Shown piece after piece: positions 17,811-27,309 of a stretch of DNA of 64,000 nucleotides. The stretch covers positions 62,001-126,000 of the forward strand of contig NZ_JACSPQ010000002.1 of NCBI RefSeq assembly GCF_014837055.1, in the 5' to 3' direction. The first letter of the stretch is position 1; each line of letters starts with the position of its first letter. A program made the position numbers and the translations under genes. Below the pieces are notes generated by a model. The model searched no databases. It was given only the letters and a program-made list of their open reading frames with translations, and had not been told where the DNA came from. Origin of the DNA: Phocaeicola faecium (GTDB taxonomy: Bacteria; Bacteroidota; Bacteroidia; Bacteroidales; Bacteroidaceae).

Positions 17811-18818
17811 TTAGCATTGAGCCAATTTACCATCCGAACCCAACACGTTGATGATTTTGTGTTTGTACATCTTTTCCATGTTGTCGCGAGCCGGGCCCAA
17901 GTATTTACGCGGGTCGAACTCAGCCGGTTTTTCAGCGAATACCTTGCGGATTGCAGCAGTCATAGCCAGACGAGAGTCTGAGTCGATGTTGATTTTGCAA
18001 ACAGCAGACTTAGCAGCTTTACGCAATTCTTCTTCAGGAATACCGATGGCAGCTTCCAGTTTACCGCCGTATCGGTTGATTGTATCAACTTCTTCCTGAG
18101 GAACTGAAGAAGATCCGTGAAGAACGATGGGGAATCCCGGAAGTTTTTCCATAACAGCGTCCAAAACTTCGAATGCCAAAGGAGGAGGAACCAAACGGCC
18201 GGTAGCCGGGTCAACGTGGCATTGTTCGGGTTTGAACTTGTATGCTCCGTGAGAAGTACCGATTGAAATAGCCAAAGAGTCGCAACCTGTACGAGTAGCA
18301 AAGTCGATAACTTCTTCAGGGTTCGTATAAGTGTGGTGTTCTGCGCAAACTTCGTCTTCAACGCCAGCCAATACGCCAAGTTCACCTTCTACTGTTACGT
18401 CGAATTGGTGAGCGTATTCTACTACTTTCTTAGTCAAAGCAACGTTTTCTTCGTATGGCAAGTGAGAACCGTCAATCATTACTGAAGAGAATCCCATGTC
18501 GATGCAAGATTTGCAAAGTTCGAAAGAATCTCCGTGGTCAAGGTGAAGAACGATTTCAGGATGAGCGCATCCCAATTCTTTAGCATATTCTACTGCTCCT
18601 TCAGCCATGTAACGAAGCAAAGTCTGGTTTGCATAGTTACGAGCGCCTTTAGATACTTGCAGAATAACCGGTGATTTGGTTTCTACGGCAGCCTTGATGA
18701 TAGCCTGCAACTGTTCCATGTTGTTAAAGTTGAAAGCCGGGATAGCATATCCGCCTTTGATTGCTCTGGCAAACATATCTCTTGTGTTTACCAAACCTAA
18801 ATCTTTGTAATTAACCAT
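17811..18818 (-). CDS. fba: Class II fructose-bisphosphate aldolase
   Basis: The 335-residue product has the class II metal-site blocks: VLHLDHGDSFELC near 90-102, VEGELGVLAGVEDE near 141-154, SIGTSHGAYKF near 188-198 and VLHGSSSVP near 230-238. These provide the zinc-binding histidines and acidic residues. It cleaves fructose-1,6-bisphosphate to glyceraldehyde-3-phosphate and dihydroxyacetone phosphate in glycolysis and gluconeogenesis. It is monocistronic, with its own promoter and terminator. Mannose and glucose phosphates from the mannan pathway would feed into this step, but the proximity is probably chance. Confidence 0.95.
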   Translation of the reverse strand: MVNYKDLGLVNTRDMFARAIKGGYAIPAFNFNNMEQLQAIIKAAVETKSPVILQVSKGARNYANQTLLRYMAEGAVEYAKELGCAHPEIVLHLDHGDSFELCKSCIDMGFSSVMIDGSHLPYEENVALTKKVVEYAHQFDVTVEGELGVLAGVEDEVCAEHHTYTNPEEVIDFATRTGCDSLAISIGTSHGAYKFKPEQCHVDPATGRLVPPPLAFEVLDAVMEKLPGFPIVLHGSSSVPQEEVDTINRYGGKLEAAIGIPEEELRKAAKSAVCKINIDSDSRLAMTAAIRKVFAEKPAEFDPRKYLGPARDNMEKMYKHKIINVLGSDGKLAQC

Positions 18819-18859
18819 TGTTGTATAATTTATAGTTGTTAGTGATTAAATTCCATGTG

Positions 18860-18889
18860 CAAAAATAAGAATAAATGTTAGAATGCAAA
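18860..18889 (-). promoter_or_regulatory. Promoter of the aldolase gene
   Basis: On the minus strand, TTTG (18889-18886) and TATTTTTG (18867-18860) are 18 bp apart. This is a good fit to the Bacteroides consensus. The -7 box is 41 bp upstream of the ATG. Confidence 0.6.
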
Positions 18890-19011
18890 CAGCTATGAGG
18901 GGAAAAAGTTTGTGTAGCTTTGGGTTTATTAACCCGAACAGAGAAAATAGGGTGGGTTAGGGGCAAATGGATGTAATGTAGATGTTGCAAATTAGTATGT
19001 ATAGAACTTTT

Positions 19012-19100
19012 ATTTTCTATTCGGAGGACGAAGGTACGCTATGGGTAGAAACAGGGAAAACTATGGGTAGAGTTGGCAAGCGTATGCGGTAGTGTTTTTT
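19012..19100. repeat. Intergenic element, copy C (degenerate)
   Basis: It contains GCTATGGGTAGAAAC, ACTATGGGTAGAG and ATGCGGTAGTGTTTTTT, the last being the usual T-rich end. The left end is poorly conserved. It runs to the stop codon of the EnvC-like gene (19099-19101). Confidence 0.5.
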
Positions 19101-20391
19101 ATCGCTTCAGCCACTGTTCAGGATTCAGTTTTGCCGTTTCCTTTCGCAGTTGGAAGTGGAGGATGGTATTTCCCTCTTTGTCAGTATTTACTTCTCCCAA
19201 AATGTCGCGGGTACGTACGGGGCTGCCTTTCTTCACGCGGACGGAAGAGAGGTTGCAGTATACGGATATGTAGCTGCCGTGGCGGACCAGTACGTTGCTC
19301 AGTCCGTTGTATTGGAATACGGCAGAAACCTCTCCGTCGAAGATGGCTCGGGCATTTGCTCCTGCCTGCCCTTTTATATCGATTCCTTTGTTATCAAGGC
19401 GGACGTTCCTCAGTCCTTTCACCTGATATTGTCCGTAATGTCCTACGATGACGTATGCGCCTGTGATGGGGATGGGAAGGATGCCTTTGTTTTTCTCGAA
19501 TGTGCCCGACAGCCGGCGGTCTTCCGAGTCGGTTTTATACACTTCTACCTTTTTGGCGGGAGCGGTTTCCTTAGGTGTCGAGGCAGTTTCCTGCTTGGGT
19601 GCAGATTTCTTCCGCGCTTCTTCCGCCCGTCGTTTAGCCTCCTCCTCGGCACGTTTACGCGCCTTTTCTATTTCGGCTTCGATGAGGCGGTCTATTTGTG
19701 CGTTCAGCTTATCGGCGGAGCGGCGTTTTTGGGCAAGCTCCTTCTGTATGCTGTTCTGTTTTTTCTGTAAAGAAGCCAGCAGCGTTTTGCGTTCCTGCTC
19801 CTGTGCCTGCAGTTTGGCTTTTTCTGCTTCTCCTTGTCGCAGCAATACTTCTTTAGCCTCGCGGCTTGCTTGGAGCGTGTGCGTTTTCTGTTCTATCTGT
19901 TTTTGCTTGCGTTGCAACTGCAATGCCTGTCTGCGCTGATAGTCGGCATATTCGCGCACATAGCGCATACGCCGATATATTTGATTCAGATTTTCGGCAG
20001 AGAATATGAACATCAGCTTTTCTTGAACAGACTTGTTGCGGTACATGTACCGCACAGACTGTTCATATTTCTTCTTTTTGTCTTTCAGGTCATGCTCCAG
20101 CTGTTTTAATTCGATGGCAAGCCGGTTTATTTCCAGTTGGATGGTACGGACATCGTTTTCTATTTGCCAGATGTATTTCTGGCGTTCGTCTATCTGTCCG
20201 GTAAGGAGGGCAAGGTTACTGAGTTGGCTTTTCACGTCTTTTTTTGTTGACATGAGCAGCGATTCCGACTTGGATATTTGTTGATGCAGCTCGTTACGCT
20301 GCTTTTCCAAGCGGCGGATGGTAGGTGTGGTTTGCGCTTCGGCAACTACAACCCCTATGCAGATAAGAAGTAACCCTACCCAGTGTTTCAT
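19099..20391 (-). CDS. EnvC-like murein hydrolase activator with degenerate LytM (M23) domain
   Basis: The 430-residue product has a signal peptide (1-19), then long heptad-rich coiled coils (about 22-255). A charged Lys/Glu/Ala linker follows, and a C-terminal LytM/M23 fold spans about 320-428. The metal-site residues are largely lost. The HxGxD position reads NKGID, the YxHL position reads YCNL, and the HLHFE position reads ILHFQ. Loss of these ligands is typical of EnvC/NlpD proteins, which do not cut peptidoglycan but switch on amidases. Its start overlaps the stop of the DUF4292 gene by 4 bp. Confidence 0.87.
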   Translation of the reverse strand: MKHWVGLLLICIGVVVAEAQTTPTIRRLEKQRNELHQQISKSESLLMSTKKDVKSQLSNLALLTGQIDERQKYIWQIENDVRTIQLEINRLAIELKQLEHDLKDKKKKYEQSVRYMYRNKSVQEKLMFIFSAENLNQIYRRMRYVREYADYQRRQALQLQRKQKQIEQKTHTLQASREAKEVLLRQGEAEKAKLQAQEQERKTLLASLQKKQNSIQKELAQKRRSADKLNAQIDRLIEAEIEKARKRAEEEAKRRAEEARKKSAPKQETASTPKETAPAKKVEVYKTDSEDRRLSGTFEKNKGILPIPITGAYVIVGHYGQYQVKGLRNVRLDNKGIDIKGQAGANARAIFDGEVSAVFQYNGLSNVLVRHGSYISVYCNLSSVRVKKGSPVRTRDILGEVNTDKEGNTILHFQLRKETAKLNPEQWLKR

Positions 20392-21227
20392 GATTTCAGT
20401 AACTGTTTCATCAGTTCTTCCAAACCTATTTCTTTGTATTTTGACGATAATTCAGTCTTGGCGTCCCAGTTATCGTTTACCGAAAGACGCGATAGCTTCA
20501 TGTCGAGCGAAAATACTTTTTTCGTATCATCGCCCGCCGTGATGAACATGTGTTGCGGAAAAGCCTTTCCGTCTAACCGTCCGAAACTTCCGTACATCCA
20601 GCTCAGGGCATACGGTGTACCCTTTACTCCGATTCGGGTGTTCTCCAGCAGTCCGTTTACAGTCTCCGTAACAAAACGGTAAGACAGGTATTTTCCCTGT
20701 TTGGCTTCCAGCACGGCCTGTTCGCCTTCGGAAGTGATTCTGAACTTCGTAACGTCGTTTGCGGTAAGCTGCGCTTTTCCGGGCAAGAAAAGTTCGTTCA
20801 TGAACAGCGATTGAAGCACGTCGAAATCCAGCTCCGCATTAGCCAGCCTGCTCAGTTCGGCGAACGAAACTTTTACGTAACGCTTGTTCAGCCGGTCAAT
20901 CAGCAGTACATTATCCGGTGTGATATCCATACGCGCCACCTCAATGCCCAGCAGCGGAGCTACCGACAAGCGGATAACCTCCCCCCGCCGGATACGTAGC
21001 GTGGCGTTTACTTTGGCGTTTCCTTTTGTTCCCATGTCTAAGTTTAACGCAGCTTTTGCCGTAATGTTCTGCCATTGGGGTGTTTGGCTTATCACCTTTT
21101 CCATGTAATCAGTACCCGACAGACCGCCTATGGTAGGCGTCCGTCCCAGTCTGCGCGAAGAAGAACATGCCGCCATCGTTACGATAACGACAGTTACCGA
21201 CAGGTAATATAATAGCTTCTTTATCAT
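20388..21227 (-). CDS. DUF4292 family lipoprotein
   Basis: The 279-residue product has a lipoprotein signal ending TMAACSSS. The body resembles the LolA/LolB-like half-barrel of DUF4292 proteins, with MEKVISQTPQWQNITAKAAL near 42-61 and the following LRIRRGEVIRLSVAPLLGIE block. It overlaps both neighbours by 4 bp within the dut-TPR-DUF4292-EnvC operon. A role in outer-membrane or envelope maintenance is plausible from the fold, but function is not established. Confidence 0.78.
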   Translation of the reverse strand: MIKKLLYYLSVTVVIVTMAACSSSRRLGRTPTIGGLSGTDYMEKVISQTPQWQNITAKAALNLDMGTKGNAKVNATLRIRRGEVIRLSVAPLLGIEVARMDITPDNVLLIDRLNKRYVKVSFAELSRLANAELDFDVLQSLFMNELFLPGKAQLTANDVTKFRITSEGEQAVLEAKQGKYLSYRFVTETVNGLLENTRIGVKGTPYALSWMYGSFGRLDGKAFPQHMFITAGDDTKKVFSLDMKLSRLSVNDNWDAKTELSSKYKEIGLEELMKQLLKS

Positions 21228-23011
21228 TCTGCAATGTATCTTTTTAATGCAATTTTGCGTTTCAACCGTTTAATCTCTGCTTCAGTGGGCGGAGTAGAAC
21301 CGTCGTCGGTCGATACCTCCATGCCGTCGGCCTTTTTCCAATACTCCAAAGCCTTTTCTTTTTCTCCCAATTTGTAATAGATGTCTCCGCAATGTTCCAC
21401 GATAACCCGGCTGCTGTCTCCGCCGTTTTTCAGCGCCTGTTCGATGTAGATACGCGCTTCGGTGTATCGTTCTTTCTCAAACAGAATCCATGCATACGTG
21501 TCCAGATAAGTTGCATTTTCGGGTTCGGCTTTCACGGTGCGATAGCTCATTTCCTCCGCTTTATCCAGATGCTTCCGTTCTACAGACAAATAATAAGCGT
21601 AATTGTTCAGCGTGGCGATGTTGTTCGGATTATATACCAGCGACGAATCGTATGCAGCGTAAGCTTCCGCCTTCATCTCTTTGATGTTGTAAATATCGCC
21701 CAAAATGGCATAAAAATCGGATACGATGGCCTTATCGCTCTTGGCATTTACCTGCTTTACACCCTTTTGGAAAACATCGAGCGCTTTATCCGTATCCTCT
21801 TTTTGGTAATAAGCCAGTCCGAGGTAATAGTAAAACTCCATTGCGTCGGGGTTATACTCCAATGCCGGGGAAGCCACTTTTATCACTTCATCCAAGTTAT
21901 TGTCTCGGATGGCATAGCTTAACAGTTGCAGGCGTGCGGGCTTGTTTTCCGGATCAAGCGCAAGTACCTGATGAAGCACCGGAACCGATTCTTTTTCCAT
22001 GCGCTTGGTTATCAGGTATTGGGCGCATAACATCGCCAAGTCGGCGTTCTGCTGCGGACGTTTCAGTATTTCGTTGAACAACGATACGATTTGCGTACTG
22101 TCTTTCGTAGTCTGTTCTGACTGTACGATAAGCTGTCGCATGATGTCCATTTTCGTGGCAGATTCCACATCCTCGTTCAGCAGAATCGTGTCGAGCTGTA
22201 CGTGGTACAGGCTGTCTTGCCCTGTCTTTTGGTAATACGAAGCCATCGAAAGCAATGCCGGAGCGTAACCCGGTTCTTCTTTCAGAATCTTCTGATACGT
22301 ATCGTAAGCCTCTTGCGGGTGTCCGTTATTCAGGTACACATCCCCCAATATGGTTTTATAACGCATGTCGTACGGATATTCTTTCGAGAGGCTCTCGATT
22401 TCCTGAAACGCCTGTTCCTGATTGTTCATCAGTAAATACATGCGGAATTTTTCCATACTGATTTGTTCCGACTTGCCGTCCAGCTCCTCCAAGCGGTTAA
22501 GTGTCTTGATTACCTCTTGGTAACTTTTCGTTTGGTTATAAAGCTCTATCAGAGCCATAAGCGGTTCCAAGCGCGAGGGAAACTGATGAGCCATGTCCTC
22601 GTAGACGGCGATAGCCTTTGGCAAGTCGCGTTTGCTTTGATAATATGCGGCCAACGTCTGTTTGTACCAAAAATTCGATTCGTCGGAACGGACAGCCTGT
22701 TTCAATGCCTGTTCGCTCTTTTCCTCTTGTCCCAACACCATGTAAAATTGAGATATTTCGTACAGCGTGGCTGCCGAGCCGGGATAAATGTCCAGACAGT
22801 GGCGGTACAACTCGAAAGCCGCATCGTATTCCCCCTTTTGCTTCATGCGTACCGCCTCCAAAAAGTAATAATCATACTTTCTGCGCTGTTCGTACGTCAA
22901 GGGGTCTTTTTCCGTTACCGGCAAGTTTTGGGTGGCAGGAAGCGATTTCCGGCTGCTGCCACATGCCGTAAGTATCGACAGAAGACCGATGATAACTATA
23001 ATCTGTTTCAT
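21224..23011 (-). CDS. Tetratricopeptide-repeat lipoprotein
   Basis: I chose the ATG at 23011 because it gives a lipoprotein signal MKQIIVIIGLLSILTACGSS; an in-frame ATG at 23056 adds 15 residues of no signal character. The roughly 595-residue product is almost all TPR units (for example AAFELYRHCLDIYPGSAATL and KALDVFQKGVKQVNAKSD). It should be a periplasm-facing scaffold anchored in the outer membrane. It lies between dut (10 bp away) and the DUF4292 gene (4-bp overlap). Partners are not evident. Confidence 0.83.
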   Translation of the reverse strand: MKQIIVIIGLLSILTACGSSRKSLPATQNLPVTEKDPLTYEQRRKYDYYFLEAVRMKQKGEYDAAFELYRHCLDIYPGSAATLYEISQFYMVLGQEEKSEQALKQAVRSDESNFWYKQTLAAYYQSKRDLPKAIAVYEDMAHQFPSRLEPLMALIELYNQTKSYQEVIKTLNRLEELDGKSEQISMEKFRMYLLMNNQEQAFQEIESLSKEYPYDMRYKTILGDVYLNNGHPQEAYDTYQKILKEEPGYAPALLSMASYYQKTGQDSLYHVQLDTILLNEDVESATKMDIMRQLIVQSEQTTKDSTQIVSLFNEILKRPQQNADLAMLCAQYLITKRMEKESVPVLHQVLALDPENKPARLQLLSYAIRDNNLDEVIKVASPALEYNPDAMEFYYYLGLAYYQKEDTDKALDVFQKGVKQVNAKSDKAIVSDFYAILGDIYNIKEMKAEAYAAYDSSLVYNPNNIATLNNYAYYLSVERKHLDKAEEMSYRTVKAEPENATYLDTYAWILFEKERYTEARIYIEQALKNGGDSSRVIVEHCGDIYYKLGEKEKALEYWKKADGMEVSTDDGSTPPTEAEIKRLKRKIALKRYIAE

Positions 23012-23021
23012 GTTACACTGC

Positions 23022-23456
23022 TTATTTTCTTCCCGTATGTCCGAATCCGCCTTCACCGCGTTCCGTCTCGTCGAGCGTTTCTACTTCTACCCATTCTGCC
23101 TGTTCGTGGCGTGCGATTACCATTTGGGCGATACGCTCTCCATCTTCTACTACAAAGTCTTCCGCAGAAAGGTTTACCAAGATAATGCCGATTTCACCGC
23201 GATAATCCGCATCGATGGTTCCCGGCGTGTTCAGCAGCGTAATGCCCTTTTTCAGTGCCAATCCGCTGCGCGGACGCATCTGTGCCTCAAATCCGCGAGG
23301 CAGGGAAATATACAGCCCCGTAGGGACAAGGCAACGCTGCAAAGGTTTCAGCACGATGGGTTCGTTCAGATTGGCGCGGATGTCCATTCCCGCCGAACAC
23401 TCGGTAGCATATTGAGGTAGAGGATGTTTGGATTTATTGATGATTTGTACCTTCAT
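23022..23456 (-). CDS. dut: Deoxyuridine 5'-triphosphate nucleotidohydrolase (dUTPase)
   Basis: The 144-residue product carries all five trimeric dUTPase motifs: [45 protein letters not shown] and the C-terminal [12 protein letters not shown]. The Asp in IDADYRG is the catalytic base position. It hydrolyses dUTP to dUMP and pyrophosphate, keeping uracil out of DNA and supplying dTMP synthesis. It is the first gene of a four-gene operon with envelope proteins, an arrangement common in Bacteroides. Confidence 0.96.
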   Translation of the reverse strand: MKVQIINKSKHPLPQYATECSAGMDIRANLNEPIVLKPLQRCLVPTGLYISLPRGFEAQMRPRSGLALKKGITLLNTPGTIDADYRGEIGIILVNLSAEDFVVEDGERIAQMVIARHEQAEWVEVETLDETERGEGGFGHTGRK

Positions 23457-23843
23457 TTACGTATGTTTTTATTGTTTTTAATCGTGCGAAGTTACACATT
23501 TCGCGGAACTTACAGGCGAGTTTACCATTTTTTATATGTTTGCGGACCTTTTGGCGCAGAAAAAAGACACTCAGAGCCTGTTTTACTCCGATTTTATACC
23601 CCCAAAAACGCAACCCATAGCGCAGGTCAACGCTACGGGTAGAACCGGGCAATTCTTCCCATAGCGTTGACCTGCGCTATGGGTTGCGTTTTACGGTACG
23701 AAAACGATGCTGTTCCCTCTGTCCGGAAGAACTGTTAAGTGGTTTACTATGAGGATAATATGAAAATTCAGCAGGTGCTGCCTCGGTTTATGGGAAAAAT
23801 ATCCTTATATTCGCAAACAAAAAACTGATAGAGCGCAAGAATC
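23457..23843. other. Intergenic region between divergent dut and dgt
   Basis: This 387-bp gap holds a perfect 31-bp inverted repeat (separate entry). A weak -7 box (TAACTTCG, minus strand, 23487-23494) may serve dut, and another (TATATTCG, 23806-23813) may serve dgt. I see no conserved ORF. Confidence 0.5.
23604..23692. repeat. 89-bp intergenic element, copy D, a perfect long palindrome
   Basis: The arms 23605-23635 and 23662-23692 are exact reverse complements over 31 bases, separated by 26 bases. The arms begin AAAACGCAACCCATAGCGCA. It has the same length and end sequences as the other elements. As RNA or single-stranded DNA it would form a very stable hairpin with A- and T-tracts at either side. 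Confidence 0.85.
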
Positions 23844-25178
23844 ATGATGAACTGGAAGCAACTCATTTCTAACAAACGTTTCGGACTGGAGTTTTTGCAT
23901 GAAAACCGGAAAGACGACCGTACCGAGTTTCAACGCGATTACGACCGGCTTATCTTTTCGGCTCCTTTCCGGCGTTTGCAGAACAAAACGCAGGTTTTCC
24001 CGTTGCCGGGAAGCATATTTGTGCATAACCGCTTGACGCATAGCTTGGAAGTGTCGTGCGTGGGACGTTCGCTGGGTAGCGAGGCGGCTGCCGTTTTGTT
24101 GAAGAAACATCCCGAACTGGCGGATACACACCTTTCAGAGATAGGTTCCATCGTGTCGGCAGCTTGTCTGGCACACGATTTGGGAAACCCGCCTTTCGGA
24201 CATTCGGGCGAGAAGGCCATCGGAACCTATTTTTCGGAAGGAAAAGGCTTGTCACTCCGTCCGCTTGTTTCCGATGCCGAGTGGGAAGACCTGACCCATT
24301 TCGAGGGAAACGCCAACGCTTTCCGTCTGCTTACCCACCAATTTCGCGGGCGTAGGGCAGGCGGCTTCGTCATGACTTATTCTACACTTGCTTCCATCGT
24401 GAAATATCCCTACTCATCTCGCCTTGCCGGAAAGAAACAGAAGTTCGGCTTTTTCTTGAGCGAAGAAGAAGATTATCGCCGGATAGCCGACGAGCTGGGT
24501 ATCACGCGCATCAGCAAAGAAGGCGAACCCTTGCGTTATGCCCGTCATCCGTTGGTTTATCTGGTAGAAGCGGCAGACGACATCTGTTACCAGATGATGG
24601 ATATCGAGGATGCCCATAAGCTGAAGATTCTGACAACCGAGGAAACCAAAGACCTTTACCGGCGGTTTTTCAGGAAAGAACGGTTGGGACACATCGACGA
24701 AATCTGCCGCTTGGTAACCGATACCAACGAACAAATAGCCTATCTGCGTTCTACCGCCATCGGCGTACTGATAAAAGAATGTACGCGCGTATTTACCGAA
24801 AACGAAGATGCCATTCTGAACGGAACGTTCGAGGGAGCGTTAATCAGACACATGGCAGATCCGGTGAAGGATGCCTATCTGCATTGTTCGCAAACGGCTT
24901 TCGATAAAATCTATTGTGCAAAAGATGTACTGGATATCGAACTGGCGGGTTATCAGGTTATCACTACGCTGATAGACCTGATGATAGAGGCGGTCCGCTT
25001 CCCCAACAAAGCCTATTCGAAGTTGCTGATAAACCGCGTGTCGCAGCAGTATGACGTGCAGGCTCCTACACTGTACGGGAAAATACAGGCGGTGTTAGAT
25101 TATATTTCGGGCATGACCGACGTTTATGCACTCGACCTTTACCGGAAGATTAACGGTAACAGCCTGCCGGCGGTATAA
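23844..25178 (+). CDS. dgt: Deoxyguanosinetriphosphate triphosphohydrolase (HD domain)
   Basis: The 444-residue product has the dGTPase N-terminal pattern RDYDRLIFSAPFRRLQNKTQ. The HD metal site follows: HNRLTHSLEV, ACLAHDLGNPPFGHSGE and, later, EAADDICYQMMDIEDAH. The His, His-Asp and Asp residues are all present. It converts dGTP to deoxyguanosine and triphosphate and helps set dNTP pools. Two adjacent ATGs (23844 and 23847) could both start translation. It is divergent from dut, another nucleotide-pool enzyme. Confidence 0.94.
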   Translation: MMNWKQLISNKRFGLEFLHENRKDDRTEFQRDYDRLIFSAPFRRLQNKTQVFPLPGSIFVHNRLTHSLEVSCVGRSLGSEAAAVLLKKHPELADTHLSEIGSIVSAACLAHDLGNPPFGHSGEKAIGTYFSEGKGLSLRPLVSDAEWEDLTHFEGNANAFRLLTHQFRGRRAGGFVMTYSTLASIVKYPYSSRLAGKKQKFGFFLSEEEDYRRIADELGITRISKEGEPLRYARHPLVYLVEAADDICYQMMDIEDAHKLKILTTEETKDLYRRFFRKERLGHIDEICRLVTDTNEQIAYLRSTAIGVLIKECTRVFTENEDAILNGTFEGALIRHMADPVKDAYLHCSQTAFDKIYCAKDVLDIELAGYQVITTLIDLMIEAVRFPNKAYSKLLINRVSQQYDVQAPTLYGKIQAVLDYISGMTDVYALDLYRKINGNSLPAV

Positions 25179-25182
25179 GAAG

Positions 25183-25914
25183 TTAAAGGCTGCCGAACAG
25201 TTCTTGAAGCACACCGAGCGACTTGAGTTCGGGAAAATCGGGCAGGTGGAGGCGGTAATATTCACAGATAATTTCCAGACAGCGGTTGCGCTCTGCCCGG
25301 TTCATGGCGAAAAGGTGCATCGTTTCGTAATTCATGCGTACCAGCTTGCTGATGTGTGAAGCTTCTTGCGGGTAAAGGAACATGCCGTGAAAGGGACGGG
25401 CAGAAACGAAGCTGGCATTCAGCATATCGAAATAAGCCCCTTCGGTGTAATGCTCAAGATTGGGGTAAAAACCGAGAAAGCGAGACAGGCGGATGAGAAA
25501 CACCAGATGGAAATTGGCGAATCCGGCGGTACAGGCATCCAGCCAGCGGACAGAATGAGAAAGGTAAGCAAAGAGGGGCTTATTGGCTCCCTCTTCTCTT
25601 AATATGCGGTCGAGAAACTCGGTGAGAAACAAAACAATCCCCGACTTATACGGGTCGTAAGGGAGTGACTGGAGAATATGCCAGAAGCGCGCTTCCTTTA
25701 CCAGATGAATGTTGGAACGCGGACGAATATCCGCCTCACACTCTACAAAAGAGAAAGGCTGGAATAACACATTGCTGACTTTCGCCTTACGCGAGCGGGC
25801 GGCAGGAATCTGGAATGACATCATTCCTTCTTGTTCCGTATAAAGATGAGCGATGTTCGATTTGTCATTATAGCGTACCGTTGCCAGCACGATGCCTTTT
25901 ACCGTTTGTAACAT
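25183..25914 (-). CDS. recO: DNA repair protein RecO
   Basis: The 243-residue product starts with the RecO OB-fold pattern ([20 protein letters not shown], then [11 protein letters not shown]). A helical C-terminal domain follows, with [20 protein letters not shown] near 87-106. The zinc-finger cysteines of some RecO proteins are absent, as is usual in Bacteroidetes. RecO loads RecA onto SSB-coated DNA with RecR. It is convergent with dgt, with a 4-bp gap, and follows the methyltransferase gene by 4 bp. Confidence 0.9.
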   Translation of the reverse strand: MLQTVKGIVLATVRYNDKSNIAHLYTEQEGMMSFQIPAARSRKAKVSNVLFQPFSFVECEADIRPRSNIHLVKEARFWHILQSLPYDPYKSGIVLFLTEFLDRILREEGANKPLFAYLSHSVRWLDACTAGFANFHLVFLIRLSRFLGFYPNLEHYTEGAYFDMLNASFVSARPFHGMFLYPQEASHISKLVRMNYETMHLFAMNRAERNRCLEIICEYYRLHLPDFPELKSLGVLQELFGSL

Positions 25915-25918
25915 CTCA

Positions 25919-26650
25919 CTAATTTCTTAAAGTCAGTTTCGCCAAATAAGCATAGTGTGAGCCTTCCTCTACCATCTCTGCCTTAAATCCATATTGGGCA
26001 GCGTATAAAGAAAGCGTATCGAAATCAATATACAGCCAATCGAACGTATCGCCCTTTACCTGCTTATATTGCATCCGGAAATCAATTTCCCCGTAATAAT
26101 CTCCAGCCAAGTCGATAAGATAGCTGCCGTCTTCTTCCTCAAACAGGTATTTCAAATCGCTTGAATCCATGAGTACGTATCCTCCGGGACGCAGCAATAA
26201 CTTCATCCGTTGAAAGAAATCGCCGAGATGTTCCAGTTTTCCTATAATGCCCGAACCGTTCATCAACATTAATATCGTATCGAAAGATTCGCAGAAAAGA
26301 GGGTCGAACAGATTAACCGGCATGGCGTTCAGTCCCCGCTCTTTCATTACTTTGACCGAAAGCGGAGAAATATCAATGGCAGTTGCATCTTTTCCCATTT
26401 CGCGCAATGCCAGCGTATGACATCCGCTTCCGGCTCCCACATCAAGTATCTTTCCCGTAGAGAGCCGTAGGGCAGTCTGCTCTATCGGCGGCATTTCGTT
26501 ATAACTGCGGAAAAGTGTGGCTACCGGAATCTCGTCTTCATCGAACTGTGAGGAAAACACGCGCAGTCGTGCCGCTTTTCCGTACTTGAAAAAATCGTAA
26601 ATCGCCGTCCCCATCGGGTCTTTGTTTTCGGGCAATATCAAAGTATTCAT
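25919..26650 (-). CDS. Class I SAM-dependent methyltransferase
   Basis: The 243-residue product has motif [20 protein letters not shown] near 68-86, then [18 protein letters not shown] as motif II and [14 protein letters not shown] near motif IV. These define a Rossmann methyltransferase of the small-molecule/protein type. The substrate cannot be inferred. It is directly upstream of recO and probably co-transcribed. A TAATTTTG box on the minus strand (26675-26682) is a likely -7 element. Confidence 0.85.
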   Translation of the reverse strand: MNTLILPENKDPMGTAIYDFFKYGKAARLRVFSSQFDEDEIPVATLFRSYNEMPPIEQTALRLSTGKILDVGAGSGCHTLALREMGKDATAIDISPLSVKVMKERGLNAMPVNLFDPLFCESFDTILMLMNGSGIIGKLEHLGDFFQRMKLLLRPGGYVLMDSSDLKYLFEEEDGSYLIDLAGDYYGEIDFRMQYKQVKGDTFDWLYIDFDTLSLYAAQYGFKAEMVEEGSHYAYLAKLTLRN

Positions 26651-26779
26651 GCTGTCTGTAATGTATTTTGCGACAAAATTACGAAAATTAAGCGGTTATT
26701 TATACATTTAATTCGTATTAAATTTCGATAAAGCGCCTAATTTTTTTTGTTTTTATGCATGATTTTCTAAAAATATCCG

Positions 26780-26787
26780 TACTTTTG
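26780..26787 (+). promoter_or_regulatory. Candidate -7 box of the arginine cluster
   Basis: TACTTTTG lies 24 bp upstream of the argR ATG and matches TAnnTTTG. No TTTG occurs at the usual spacing, which could suit a regulated promoter. Confidence 0.4.
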
Positions 26788-26811
26788 CGCCGATTAAAGA
26801 ATAATTATACA

Positions 26812-27294
26812 ATGAAGAACAAGAATAGCCGACTTGATTCGATTAAGATGATAATCTCCAGCAAGGAGATAGGAAGTCAGGAAGAATTGTTGCGTGAGTT
26901 GTCGAAAGAAGGTTTTCAACTGACGCAAGCTACTCTTTCGCGCGACTTGAAGCAGTTAAAAGTAGCTAAGGCTGCCAGCATGAACGGCAATTACGTATAT
27001 GTATTGCCCAATAACACGATGTATAAACGAATGACCGACCCGCAAAGTGCAAGCGAAATGCTTCGTCACAACGGATTTGTTTCCATCGAGTTTTCAGAAA
27101 ACATAGCCGTAATAAAAACTCGTCCGGGGTATGCCAGCAGTTTGGCGTATGATATAGATAATCATAATTTCCACGAGATAATAGGAACCATCGCAGGCGA
27201 TGATACAATTATGCTTGTAATCCGTGAAGGTTGTTCACGCACAAGCGTTAAACATGCACTTGCCACTATAATACCGAATATAAATCTAAATTAA
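26812..27294 (+). CDS. argR: Arginine repressor ArgR
   Basis: I placed the start at 26812 (MKNKNSRLDSIKMI), giving 160 residues, the family norm; an in-frame ATG at 26755 lies upstream of the predicted -7 box. The N-terminal winged helix has GSQEELLRELSKEGFQLTQA followed by TLSRDLKQLKV. The C-terminal arginine-binding/hexamer domain has IIGTIAGDDTIMLVIREG. It should repress or tune arginine synthesis in response to arginine. It heads the cluster GNAT-argG-argC-argD on the same strand, so autoregulation is expected. Confidence 0.93.
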   Translation: MKNKNSRLDSIKMIISSKEIGSQEELLRELSKEGFQLTQATLSRDLKQLKVAKAASMNGNYVYVLPNNTMYKRMTDPQSASEMLRHNGFVSIEFSENIAVIKTRPGYASSLAYDIDNHNFHEIIGTIAGDDTIMLVIREGCSRTSVKHALATIIPNINLN

Positions 27295-27309
27295 GCGATA
27301 AGAAAGAAA

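Noticed and set aside
23604..23692. Long inverted repeat as an invertible promoter or phage attachment site
   Set aside because: The spacer is only 26 bp with no promoter, and the sequence belongs to the element family found at other intergenic sites.
26702..26718. ATAC-N9-GTAT palindrome as an ArgR operator
   Set aside because: It is about 60 bp upstream of the argR -7 box, imperfect in the middle and closer to the methyltransferase promoter. It does not match known ARG boxes well.
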